This document shows, one piece after another, positions 1 to 7,599 of a stretch of DNA of 62,004 nt; the first letter of the stretch is position 1, and each line of letters opens with the position of its first letter. Source of the stretch: Acidobacteria bacterium Ga0077553 (GTDB lineage: Bacteria > Acidobacteriota > Terriglobia > Bryobacterales > Bryobacteraceae); the NCBI GenBank assembly GCA_001464575.1, contig LNFE01000123.1:1-62004 (forward strand), in the 5' to 3' direction. Under the pieces are notes generated by a model. That model was not told where the DNA came from and searched no databases. It saw only the letters and a list, made by a program, of their open reading frames with translations. The position numbers were made by a program, and so were the translations under genes.

Positions 1-25
1 ATTGCGATTCTGCTAAACCTAAATC

Positions 26-205
26 TTACTGTCCAGCGCTTTTTGGGCCGGACAGGCAGCTGTGTCTAGACTCGTGTCTCATCGCAGGGGACAACCCCAC
101 TTGCCACTCGGCACGTAACTCCAGAAACGCTTTCAATCCCTCACGCGCAGCTACATGATCATCCACGATCAAGATACTGCGGGTAGGCGTTGCCTCGGGT
201 AACAC
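26..205 (-). pseudogene. Remnant of a response-regulator receiver domain
   Basis: Read on the minus strand from a GTG at 203-205, a 59-codon frame opens with a convincing receiver N-terminus (ILIVDDH, then AAREGLKAFLELR, as in NarL-type regulators). After about 35 residues it loses all resemblance to a receiver and stops at TAA (26-28). The phosphoacceptor Asp, the conserved Thr and Lys and the HTH domain are absent. It lies just downstream of, and in the same direction as, the intact regulator at 303-935. I infer a duplicated regulator gene that has lost its 3' part. A very short expressed protein cannot be excluded but looks unlikely. Confidence 0.5.
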
Positions 206-302
206 ACCTCAGCATACGAAACTAGAAGGAAATTCGATATGCCCATTCGGAGGGGAGAACACTAGTCCGTTTGACTTAGGCGCAAGTAAAACCCGGCTCG
301 CC

Positions 303-935
303 CTACAGGTGCAGGAATCCTCTCCGAAAAGCGATGACCACAGCTTCCGTGCGATCGCTGACATTGAGCTTGCCGAGGATGTTCTGGACATGCACCTTGA
401 CCGTGTGTTCGGCAATCTCCAAAGCGGCTGCAATCTCCTTGTTTCGCATGCCGGAGGCCATGTGCTGCAGGACTTCCCGCTCCCGCGCCGTCAGATCCAC
501 ACGCGGAAGATTCTCCGCCAACTGGGACGCCACGGCAGCCGCCACGTGACGTTTTCCCTGGTGGGCGTTACGAATGGCGACGAACAACTCGTGACGAAGG
601 CTGTCCTTCAGCAGATAGCCGGAGGCGCCAGCTTCGAGAGCCCGATATACGTTTTCATCGCCGTCAAAGGTCGTCATGACTACAAAACGAGCATGCGGGC
701 GTGTTTCTCGAAGTTGCCGGATGACCTCAATCCCATTCATGTCGCCGAGCCGAAGATCCATGATGGTGACATCGGGTCGATACTTGTCGAACTCGGCCAA
801 CGCTTCCCGGCCAGACCGGAGTGCTGCGACAAGCTCAAAATCCGAAGAAGCCTTGAGAAGGGCGGTGAGCCCTTCGAGCGCAATCAGATGGTCATCGACG
901 ATCATGATCTTCAATGGGCCGGGGGAGTTGGGCAT
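303..935 (-). CDS. NarL/FixJ-family response regulator
   Basis: A 210-residue DNA-binding response regulator. The N-terminal receiver carries the acidic pair D14-D15, phosphoacceptor D60 (in TIMDLRLGD), T88/T89 and K110. The C-terminal LuxR-type helix-turn-helix covers about residues 147-210 (TAREREVLQHMASG, EIAEHTVKVHVQNIL). The length is normal for the family. It starts 7 bases after the stop of the histidine kinase at 943-1764, so the two are almost certainly one operon and a cognate pair, with phosphate passed from kinase H55 to D60. Its target genes are not evident. It closely resembles the regulators at 25761-26435 and 27028-27657, which share a RGxxxL C-terminus, so these are probably paralogues. 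Confidence 0.93.
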   Translation of the reverse strand: MPNSPGPLKIMIVDDHLIALEGLTALLKASSDFELVAALRSGREALAEFDKYRPDVTIMDLRLGDMNGIEVIRQLRETRPHARFVVMTTFDGDENVYRALEAGASGYLLKDSLRHELFVAIRNAHQGKRHVAAAVASQLAENLPRVDLTAREREVLQHMASGMRNKEIAAALEIAEHTVKVHVQNILGKLNVSDRTEAVVIAFRRGFLHL

Positions 936-942
936 GGCTCTA

Positions 943-1764
943 TTATTGTTGCCGATTCCGAACAGTACGGTGCGACCGCCGCCAAAGCGAACGAAGGGCC
1001 GAAGCGGTGGGCAGGCGCGAATATGCGAGCGCCGAATCCATAGTGATCCCGATGGATGTACCCAGGCCGGGTGTACTGCAGATGGTCAGGTTCGCCTTCA
1101 CCTTGAGCGCGCGTTGATGCATGCCCGCAATGCCCCATTTGCCGGGGCCCTGAATGGCGGAGCCCAGATTCATGCCCTTCCCGTTATCAGAAATGGTGAT
1201 TTCGAAGATCCCCGGACCGTAGTGAACCAGCGTTCGAATCTCGGTGGCTCCGGCGTGCTGGCGGGCGTTCATCCAGGCCTCCCGAATGATGAAGACTAGC
1301 GAGTGGGCGACCTCCGGGATGACTCCGCAGGGTGGTCCGATGGTCTCCACTGGAAATTGTAGGCGAGGTGATTCGAAGTTGAGTTTTGCCTTCTGTCGCA
1401 ACACCTCGATCAGGTTCACCGGCTCTTGCGACTTGGCCTGCAGATCCCAGATGGACTGTCGTGCTTCCCCGAGGATGCTGTCCATCCGTGTCAACAACTG
1501 ATTGATCTGCTCCTTGGCTTCCTCCGGGTGAGCGGGTAGCTGCATGGAAGCAGCCTCGATCTGCCAAGCGATGCCGAGAACGCCCTGCAACAGGGCGTCG
1601 TGCAGTTCCTGCGCGATCTTCGCGTTGTCCCTCGAAACGGCGGAGAACTCCCGCCCTTGTCGAGCGAGGCGGGAAGTCTGAATCCACCATACAGCGATAG
1701 CGGAGATGACGACCGCCCCGAAGACGAAGTAAGCCGGCACCAGAGTCGAAACGGTTTCTACCAT
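943..1764 (-). CDS. Membrane sensor histidine kinase (HisKA_3 type), no periplasmic sensor
   Basis: A 273-residue kinase with one N-terminal membrane segment (about residues 8-28), a HisKA_3 dimerisation/phosphoacceptor helix (AQELHDALLQ, H55) and a HATPase_c domain with N box (REAWMNARQHA, N166) and G1 box (DNGKGM, D193). It matches the C-terminal third of the propeller/Y_Y_Y kinases in this window but lacks the whole periplasmic sensor, so any signal must come through the membrane helix or a partner protein. The last ~30 residues extend past the usual kinase end. It is followed after 7 bases by its likely response regulator and is divergent from the full-length propeller kinase starting at 1894, with 129 bases between them. 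Confidence 0.9.
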   Translation of the reverse strand: MVETVSTLVPAYFVFGAVVISAIAVWWIQTSRLARQGREFSAVSRDNAKIAQELHDALLQGVLGIAWQIEAASMQLPAHPEEAKEQINQLLTRMDSILGEARQSIWDLQAKSQEPVNLIEVLRQKAKLNFESPRLQFPVETIGPPCGVIPEVAHSLVFIIREAWMNARQHAGATEIRTLVHYGPGIFEITISDNGKGMNLGSAIQGPGKWGIAGMHQRALKVKANLTICSTPGLGTSIGITMDSALAYSRLPTASALRSLWRRSHRTVRNRQQ

Positions 1765-1893
1765 GAACAGCCAGGATTGGTTCCGCTAGGATGTCCGGCA
1801 GCCGCAAAGAGATTCGCCCATTCCATCTGCAGTTGCATTTTTGGTGTTTCACGAATCCGCGGGCCTCAGCCAACATCTAACGAAGAAAGTTTG
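1765..1893. promoter_or_regulatory. Divergent promoter region between two kinase genes
   Basis: These 129 bases separate the start codons of the short kinase (minus strand) and the propeller kinase (plus strand), so promoters for both must lie here or overlap the coding starts. I could not pick out convincing -35/-10 boxes or an operator by eye. Confidence 0.4.
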
Positions 1894-4881
1894 ATGAGAA
1901 ATCCGACATTGTGTCTCATCTTTGCGGTCTCCCTGCACGCTTCGCCGGAGATCAAATTGTCGCAATGGGTCCTTGATTCCTGGAACATGGACTCCGGGCT
2001 GCCCCAAAGCACCGTCACTTCGATTGAACAGACTCGGGATGGGTACCTATGGCTCGCCACGCGAGCTGGGGTGGTCCAGTTTGATGGCGTCCGGGCGACA
2101 CTATTTGACCGGTCAAAGATTGCCGGGCTGGGAACTAACATTGTTACGAATCTCCGGGTGGATTCCCAAGGGCAACTGTGGGCAGCTCCCCTCGAGCCTG
2201 GCCTCTTGCGATGGGACGGCGCCCGATGGATTCGGGTCGGAACGGAGACTGGCCTTCCGGCCCGGGAGATAGCGGCAATGCATATCGGGCCGAACGGGCG
2301 GCTTTGGGTCGCGCCATTTCGCGGTGGCCTGTTGGAGTGGAATGGTTCCTCGTTCAGGCCGGTCGCTACGCCCAACCCGCTTCCGCCGTCCACAATCCTG
2401 CGCCTGCTCCACGCCTCCGACGGCGCGGTTTGGCTGGGGTCTGCCGAGCATGGGCTCATTCGCTGGCTCGAGAAGGATTGGAAACAATACGACAGCACGT
2501 CCGGCCTGACATCCGATGGGGTTTGGGCGATCGTCGAGCCCAAACCGGGAACGATCTGGGTCGGCAATCGGGGCGGGGTAGACGTGTTCGTGGACGGCAA
2601 GTGGAACGTTAGCGTCCGTCCTCCCGGTCTTGCTGGCAAAGCGATCGAAACAGCACTTGCTATGCCGGGCGGAGAGATTTGGTGGGCCACCTTCCGCGAT
2701 GGACTGCTTCGGACAACCGGGAATGAGGTGGAACAAGCGCAAGCTCCGAATGCGCTGTACGACAACCAAGTCCGCGCTCTCTTTCGCGACCGGGAGGGTT
2801 CCGTCTGGATTGGTACCCAAGGCGGCTTAAATCGCTTGTCCAGGCCGAGGATTCTGTTTTTTGGAGACCGCGAAGGGTTTGAGAGTGGCGTGAGGAAGAT
2901 CGCCATGGCGCCGGATGGAGGCATGTACATTCCGGACGAGGCGGGAAACCTTCGCGTTGGTCCGATCGGCAGTCAGGCAATCTTCGCGACCCATCCCACC
3001 AGAGACCGGGATCAAGATCTTCTGGGCGTTTCCCGGGACGGCACTGCGTGGGTGCGCGACTCGAAGAATGTGCTTTACGCGGTCCGCCAGGGCCGCTACA
3101 TGGAGGCGCGCTTTCCTGCGGGACAGATTGCCATCTCGGTGCTCGACAGGACGGGCGGCGAATTGTGGGCCGGGACACGAAACGGGGTCCTGTTCCGGAA
3201 AAAGAGCGTGGGGTGGGAGGAGGTGTCGCCCCGGATGCCCTTGGCGAACGCTGGCGTGACGTTGATGGCGGAGGACCCTTCCGGCGCCATCTACATCGGC
3301 ACCAGAAACGGGCTGGCGCGATGGCGCAACGGGGCGTGGCAGACCTGGAGTAAACAGAAAGGTTTGCCTTCCAATCTAATCAGTGCCCTCTGGTCGGGTT
3401 TGAACGGGGTAGCTTGGGTTGGAACCGCTGCGGGCATCGTTCGGGTCGAGGGTGACCAGCTCCGCGTGATCGACAAGAGTTCCGGCTTACCGGATGATGC
3501 CATAACCGCCTTAGTGCAGGACCGCGAGGGAGACCTCTGGGTTGGTACGAATGCGGGGATTCTGCGCCTTGGCCGGGCGCAATTGGATCGGCTGGCCCAA
3601 ACGAAGGGGGCACTCGTCTCGCCGGAACAGTTCAATGCTAAAGATGGGCTGCGCGTTCCGGAAGGCAGGCCGTTTGTCGGTTCCTGGCTGGGAACGGATG
3701 ATTCCGTTTGGATCGTTCTTACCCGCGGGTTGGCGAAGATCAAGCTGTCAAACTTCTCGGGCACAGGCCAGCCTCCCGAAACCTCTATCCAAGGGGTGCT
3801 CGTGGATGGCAGGCCGGTAAGCCCTCAGAACCTGGTGGTGCCGGCGACGGCAAGCCGCGTGGAGTTTCAGTTTACCGCCCTGAGTCTGTTGAGGCCCGAA
3901 CGGAACCGATTCCGTTTCCAACTCGTGGGATTCGACAAGCAGTGGGTGGACGCCGGCACCCGGCGAAGCGCGGTCTACACGGGACTGCGGGGCGGCGATT
4001 ACCGATTCGAAGTAGTTGGTTCCAACCTCGACGGGGTAGAATCGCCAGCTGCCGCCGCAGTGGTCTTCACGAAGACGAAGGCTTTTGTAGAAACTCCGTT
4101 CTTCGTCCTTCTGTTGTTTTCGGCAGCCGCCCTATTCGTATGGCTCGGCTTTCAGTTACGAGTCCGCAGCCTCTGCGCCCGTCATCAGGTGACGTTGGCC
4201 GAACGGCAGCGAATTGCCCGGGAACTGCACGATGGGCTGCTGCAAGAGTTCCAGGGCGCTACGCTGAAATTGGCGGCGTTGCAATACAGTAATCAGGACA
4301 ACCGCATAGGGCAGCAGTTGCAAGAAGTCATCTCCGGCCTCGAAAGGAGCCTACAGGAGTCGCGTCAAGCCATACAGTCTTTGCGTGGGCGCCAATGGCA
4401 AGGCGTCGAACTGTATCCGGCCCTCATGGAGTGCGCCGAAGATCTGTGTCGCGAGGCGAACGTTAAGGCGATTTGTCAGCGCTCTTTCCATATGATCGAG
4501 CCACCACCTCCCATTAAAGATGCGTTTTGGCAGGTTGCCCGTGAGGCGATCCGAAATAGCTTGAAGCACGGCAACCCGACGGAGGTGAAGCTGGAACTGA
4601 CGGCGACGGGCGATGAGTTAGCTATGCGGATCGTGGACGATGGGATCGGCTTTGATCCGGCGGAAGTTCGCTCCCGGCCTGGCTCGCGGTTCGGTCTGGC
4701 CGGACTCGCCGAGCGAGCGGCTTTTGTTGGGGGCCGGTTTCGTTTGGAGTCCGCGCCGGGCGTATCCATCGCTGGGCCAGGAAACGATCCACCGAGAAGC
4801 GCCCCGGCCCCAGCAGGTACAGGGAAGTTCCCAGCACCGCGTAAAAGCCAGCGGCCTCCCAACTATGGCCGTGCGGATTGA
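1894..4881 (+). CDS. Two-component sensor kinase with periplasmic propeller and Y_Y_Y domain
   Basis: About 995 residues. The ATG at 1894 is chosen because it begins directly with a Sec signal peptide (MRNPTLCLIFAVSLHAS); a longer in-frame reading from 1600 adds no recognisable sequence. Next come repeated two-component-regulator propeller blades (patterns such as DGYLWLATRAG and EGSVWIGTQGG), a Y_Y_Y domain (TALSLLRPERNRFRFQL, YRFEVVGSN), one membrane helix (codons about 4096-4160), a HisKA_3 helix (ARELHDGLLQ, H779) and a HATPase_c domain (N888, DDGIGFDP, FGLAGLAERA). After SAPG (codon ending 4761) the normal kinase end is replaced by about 40 low-complexity residues that are antisense to the DoxX gene. 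The ATPase core looks complete, so the kinase may still work. Confidence 0.88.
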   Translation: MRNPTLCLIFAVSLHASPEIKLSQWVLDSWNMDSGLPQSTVTSIEQTRDGYLWLATRAGVVQFDGVRATLFDRSKIAGLGTNIVTNLRVDSQGQLWAAPLEPGLLRWDGARWIRVGTETGLPAREIAAMHIGPNGRLWVAPFRGGLLEWNGSSFRPVATPNPLPPSTILRLLHASDGAVWLGSAEHGLIRWLEKDWKQYDSTSGLTSDGVWAIVEPKPGTIWVGNRGGVDVFVDGKWNVSVRPPGLAGKAIETALAMPGGEIWWATFRDGLLRTTGNEVEQAQAPNALYDNQVRALFRDREGSVWIGTQGGLNRLSRPRILFFGDREGFESGVRKIAMAPDGGMYIPDEAGNLRVGPIGSQAIFATHPTRDRDQDLLGVSRDGTAWVRDSKNVLYAVRQGRYMEARFPAGQIAISVLDRTGGELWAGTRNGVLFRKKSVGWEEVSPRMPLANAGVTLMAEDPSGAIYIGTRNGLARWRNGAWQTWSKQKGLPSNLISALWSGLNGVAWVGTAAGIVRVEGDQLRVIDKSSGLPDDAITALVQDREGDLWVGTNAGILRLGRAQLDRLAQTKGALVSPEQFNAKDGLRVPEGRPFVGSWLGTDDSVWIVLTRGLAKIKLSNFSGTGQPPETSIQGVLVDGRPVSPQNLVVPATASRVEFQFTALSLLRPERNRFRFQLVGFDKQWVDAGTRRSAVYTGLRGGDYRFEVVGSNLDGVESPAAAAVVFTKTKAFVETPFFVLLLFSAAALFVWLGFQLRVRSLCARHQVTLAERQRIARELHDGLLQEFQGATLKLAALQYSNQDNRIGQQLQEVISGLERSLQESRQAIQSLRGRQWQGVELYPALMECAEDLCREANVKAICQRSFHMIEPPPPIKDAFWQVAREAIRNSLKHGNPTEVKLELTATGDELAMRIVDDGIGFDPAEVRSRPGSRFGLAGLAERAAFVGGRFRLESAPGVSIAGPGNDPPRSAPAPAGTGKFPAPRKSQRPPNYGRAD

Positions 4882-5203
4882 CGAAGCTTTCGCCGCGACC
4901 GATCAATTTGAGGACGGCGACCACCATGTTGCCGCCAAGGGTCAGGGCTGCAATTGGGGAGGCGATGCCGGGAATCAGGAGAAGCCCGGCAAGAATTTGG
5001 CTGGCTGACGCGACCATGGCCATCCAGAACGGGATAGAAAACTCCGCGGCGAAGGCCGGAATGTCATGCCATTTCCCCAAGCCGTGCAGAATGAAGGCCG
5101 AGCCGAGGAATACCCGCAGGGCGAGCAGTGCCAAGCTGGCGGGTAGGCCAGGAAAGCCGGCGGGAAACAGCAACTTACTAACGGAAGGGGCTTGGTTGAA
5201 CAT
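4622..5203 (-). CDS. DoxX-family membrane protein with antisense-extended C-terminus
   Basis: A 193-residue protein. Residues 1 to about 140 form a typical DoxX-family four-helix membrane protein (ALRVFLGSAFILHGLGKW, MAMVASASQILAGLLLIPGI, GPGRFSVDRFL). Such proteins are linked to quinol or sulfur redox chemistry and stress, but the precise role here is unknown. DoxX proteins normally stop soon after the GPGRFSVD segment. This frame instead continues for about 50 Arg/Pro-rich residues that are simply the reverse strand of the convergent kinase gene (1894-4881). The two genes overlap by 260 bases and each has an unnatural tail, which suggests a deletion removed both stop codons and joined the 3' ends near 4760-4775. 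Confidence 0.85.
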   Translation of the reverse strand: MFNQAPSVSKLLFPAGFPGLPASLALLALRVFLGSAFILHGLGKWHDIPAFAAEFSIPFWMAMVASASQILAGLLLIPGIASPIAALTLGGNMVVAVLKLIGRGESFVNPHGHSWEAAGFYAVLGTSLYLLGPGRFSVDRFLAQRWIRPARTPNETGPQQKPLARRVRPDRTASQAGSELPPDQSRSHRPRSA

Positions 5204-5324
5204 AGGCGCTTAGGAATCAGTTTGCCGGTAGCCGGGCGCCAGCGCATCGGCCAAAAGAACTAGTTCTCGTTCCCACTATCTCGGGTAGCGCGCGGAGGCG
5301 ATAGGCACCTACTCTCAGGAGTAG

Positions 5325-5885
5325 ATGACCACGCCAGCAGCAAACCACGGATTTTTAGAACCGGAGGCTTCGGCCCTGATTGCAGCGATCCTGCGCGGTG
5401 ATCCGGGGCGATTCGAAGAACTAATCCGGGCGCAGGAGCCAATGATAAAAAAGATTCTGCGCCGATATCTGAAGTGCGAGGACGATGTCCATGACGCCTT
5501 GCAGACCACTTGGCTCAAGGTATGGCTCAATCTTGGTGGATTTCGTGGGGAATCAAAGTTCCGCAGCTGGCTGGTGCGCATCGCGATCAATGAGGCCCTT
5601 CAGGTTTGCCGCAACCGGTCCCGGCTCAGGATGCTCTCGATGGATTCCGCCGTCCCCGCCTCCGACCTGCTGACGCGCGCCTCAACCCGCACCCATCCGG
5701 TCGTCCCTTTCCTGACCGCGGCGATTGAAGGTTTACCTAGTCCGTATAACCGGGCTTTGGCAGCCCATGCGCTCGAGGGTCTAACGGATGCGGAACTCGC
5801 AACCGCAGAGGCCATCAGCCTGGCGGCCGCTAAATCGCGACTCCATCGGGCGCGCAGTCTGATGCGCCTATCCTGGCAGAAGTGA
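5325..5885 (+). CDS. ECF-type RNA polymerase sigma factor
   Basis: A 186-residue sigma-70 family factor of the extracytoplasmic-function type. Region 2 contains the helix DVHDALQTTWLKVWLNL followed by FRSWLVRIAINEAL. Region 4 contains a helix-turn-helix (EGLTDAELATAEAISLAAAKSRLHRAR), with a poorly conserved linker between. The ATG at 5325 follows CAGGAG closely. No anti-sigma factor is adjacent: the next gene is convergent (AraC family) and the upstream DoxX gene is divergent. Regulation and targets cannot be read from the sequence. It differs from the sigma factor at 41145-41711, which belongs to the family found with Ser/Thr kinases. Confidence 0.9.
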   Translation: MTTPAANHGFLEPEASALIAAILRGDPGRFEELIRAQEPMIKKILRRYLKCEDDVHDALQTTWLKVWLNLGGFRGESKFRSWLVRIAINEALQVCRNRSRLRMLSMDSAVPASDLLTRASTRTHPVVPFLTAAIEGLPSPYNRALAAHALEGLTDAELATAEAISLAAAKSRLHRARSLMRLSWQK

Positions 5886-5911
5886 CTACCTGGCTAGTTG
5901 GGGTTCGGGCG

Positions 5912-6724
5912 CTAAGCCGCCGATGCGATGCGGTACTGCTTCGGCGTACAACCGGTAAACCGTCGAAAGATCGTTCCAAAGTGCGACTGGTTGGCGAATC
6001 CAGATTCGAGGGCTACATTCGCTAGATCGAGGGTACTGCCGCCAAGGAGCTTCTTGGCCTTTTCTACTCTCTGCCGAAGCACATACTGATGAGGCGTCAG
6101 ACCCGTCGCCTTCTTAAAAATTCGGCAGAAGTAATAAGGACTCCAGCCGTGAATGTCCGCCAATTCCGCCACTTTGATGTCTGTCTCCAGATTGGCTTCG
6201 ATATGACTGAGGATCTCTCGCAATTGGCGGGGCGGCAGCGGAACCCACGAACGCTGGTCCTGAGAAGGCTCGAGCACACGGAGTATAGCCACCAGAAGGA
6301 GTTTGGCGAGGGCATCGATGGCAAAGTGTGAGGCCAGCCCGGGCTGCTTACTTTCGGCAACAAGTGACCGCAATCTTAGGGACACTTCATTGCAGCGCAG
6401 GGTCACCACACGGGCTGGCAACTGTAACTGCCAGGGACGAACGCCGTGTGCCAGAAGGTCCGCGATGACAGATTCGGGGATCGCCACGCCGTGCCAGTCG
6501 CTGCCGCCCTGCAGCGGATAACGCTGCGGCAGGGCGGGTGGCAGCACGACTGTTTCGGGGGAATCCTCCAACGGAGTGCTGCGCTGGAGCACCATGATGT
6601 GGCGGGCCGAGGTCTGATCAATCCAGTGGACGTCGTGGTCTGATCTCATTTGCTGCAGTTTGATCCCTGTGGCGGTGCCAGCACTCATAGGCCCCATCCT
6701 AGAGCTTCGGCGTCCTTTGGCCAT
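5912..6724 (-). CDS. AraC-family transcriptional regulator
   Basis: A 270-residue regulator. The last ~100 residues carry the double helix-turn-helix of the AraC family (IKVAELADIHGWSPYYFCRI, then LGGSTLDLANVALESGFANQ, ending GCTPKQYR). The N-terminal ~160 residues are a poorly conserved effector region with no metal or sugar motif I recognise. Three in-frame ATGs occur in the first 30 codons and none has a clear ribosome site, so the true start may lie up to 75 bases downstream of 6724. It is divergent from the isochorismatase/porin/MFS operon starting at 6942, across a gap of about 217 bases, and could regulate it. That is inference from position only. Confidence 0.88.
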   Translation of the reverse strand: MAKGRRSSRMGPMSAGTATGIKLQQMRSDHDVHWIDQTSARHIMVLQRSTPLEDSPETVVLPPALPQRYPLQGGSDWHGVAIPESVIADLLAHGVRPWQLQLPARVVTLRCNEVSLRLRSLVAESKQPGLASHFAIDALAKLLLVAILRVLEPSQDQRSWVPLPPRQLREILSHIEANLETDIKVAELADIHGWSPYYFCRIFKKATGLTPHQYVLRQRVEKAKKLLGGSTLDLANVALESGFANQSHFGTIFRRFTGCTPKQYRIASAA

Positions 6725-6941
6725 CCCGCAAGTGAGGCAGTCGCTCCTAGTGAATCAGGGGAAGCCGGAGGCGGGTCAAAGGTGGGATGCCGCGCTAGCT
6801 CGAAAGGATTAGTCACCGGAAGCGCAACATTCAGACAACGCTCCGAGGATTGTGAAAGAGAACGGGAGGATCTTCCCGCAATCTAAAGGCATCCAGGGGC
6901 GAAGAACCCGCGGATGGACTAACAACCTTGAGGAGTTCTGC
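6725..6941. promoter_or_regulatory. Intergenic region between AraC regulator and isochorismatase operon
   Basis: 217 bases between divergent genes, expected to hold both promoters and any AraC-type half-sites. The weak open frame through it (plus strand from 6852) is an upstream extension of the isochorismatase gene and codes for nothing recognisable. No clear operator was picked out. Confidence 0.35.
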
Positions 6942-7598
6942 TTGTCTACGCCAAATCATCTTGAAATGCTCAGTCCGGAAAACTGCGCCTTGGTTCTGAT
7001 TGACTATCAGCCGGCCATGTTCCAGGGCGTCGAATCCCACGACCGCCTCACGACCGTCCACAATGTGCAAATTCTCGCGAAGAGCGCGAAGCTTTTTGGG
7101 CTGCCCGTTGTGATCTCAACGGTTGCCAAGGATAGCTTTTCGGGTCCGTTCATGCCCGAGGTGACGGATCTGTTTCCCGATCTTCCCGGGATTGACCGCA
7201 CCAGCATCAATTCGTGGGTAGATCCTCACTTCCGCGAGGCAATTGCTGCCTTGGGCCGGAAGAAGATCGTGCTGGCTGGCTTGTGGACCGAAGCCTGCGT
7301 TATGTTCCCGTCGCTTGATTTGCTCCGGGAAGGATATGAGGTGTACGTCCCCACCGATGCGTGTGGCGACGTCTCTGCCGAGGCCCATGAACGCGCCGTT
7401 TCCCGGCTCACGCAAGCGGGAGCAATCCCGATTACGTCACTGCAGTTCGTCTTTGAGCTGCAGCAGGATTGGGCCCGTTCTGCCACCTACGACGGGGTGA
7501 TGGAAATTCTGAAGGCCCATACCCCATACGGGATCCAAGTCCGCTTTTCGAAGTGGGCGCTGGGCGAGCACGCGAGCGAAGCCGGGACGCAGGGATAG
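6942..7598 (+). CDS. Isochorismatase-family cysteine hydrolase
   Basis: A 218-residue hydrolase of the YcaC-like branch of the isochorismatase superfamily, which hydrolyses C-N bonds in small amides or related substrates. The substrate is not known here. The Asp-Lys-Cys catalytic set is visible: Asp in ALVLIDYQPAMF, Lys in LGRKKIVLAGLW, Cys in WTEACVMF. I start it at the TTG at 6942 because TTGAGGAG lies about 6 bases upstream and homologues begin with a similar STPNHLEMLSPENC sequence; the alternative ATG at 6852 adds 30 unconserved residues. It is followed after one base by the porin gene at 7600, so translation is probably coupled. Confidence 0.85.
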   Translation: MSTPNHLEMLSPENCALVLIDYQPAMFQGVESHDRLTTVHNVQILAKSAKLFGLPVVISTVAKDSFSGPFMPEVTDLFPDLPGIDRTSINSWVDPHFREAIAALGRKKIVLAGLWTEACVMFPSLDLLREGYEVYVPTDACGDVSAEAHERAVSRLTQAGAIPITSLQFVFELQQDWARSATYDGVMEILKAHTPYGIQVRFSKWALGEHASEAGTQG

Positions 7599-7599
7599 A

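Noticed and set aside
29..55. CTGTCC...GGACAG inverted repeat near the left end as a terminator
   Set aside because: Arms of only about six bases and no U-run on either side; too weak to annotate.
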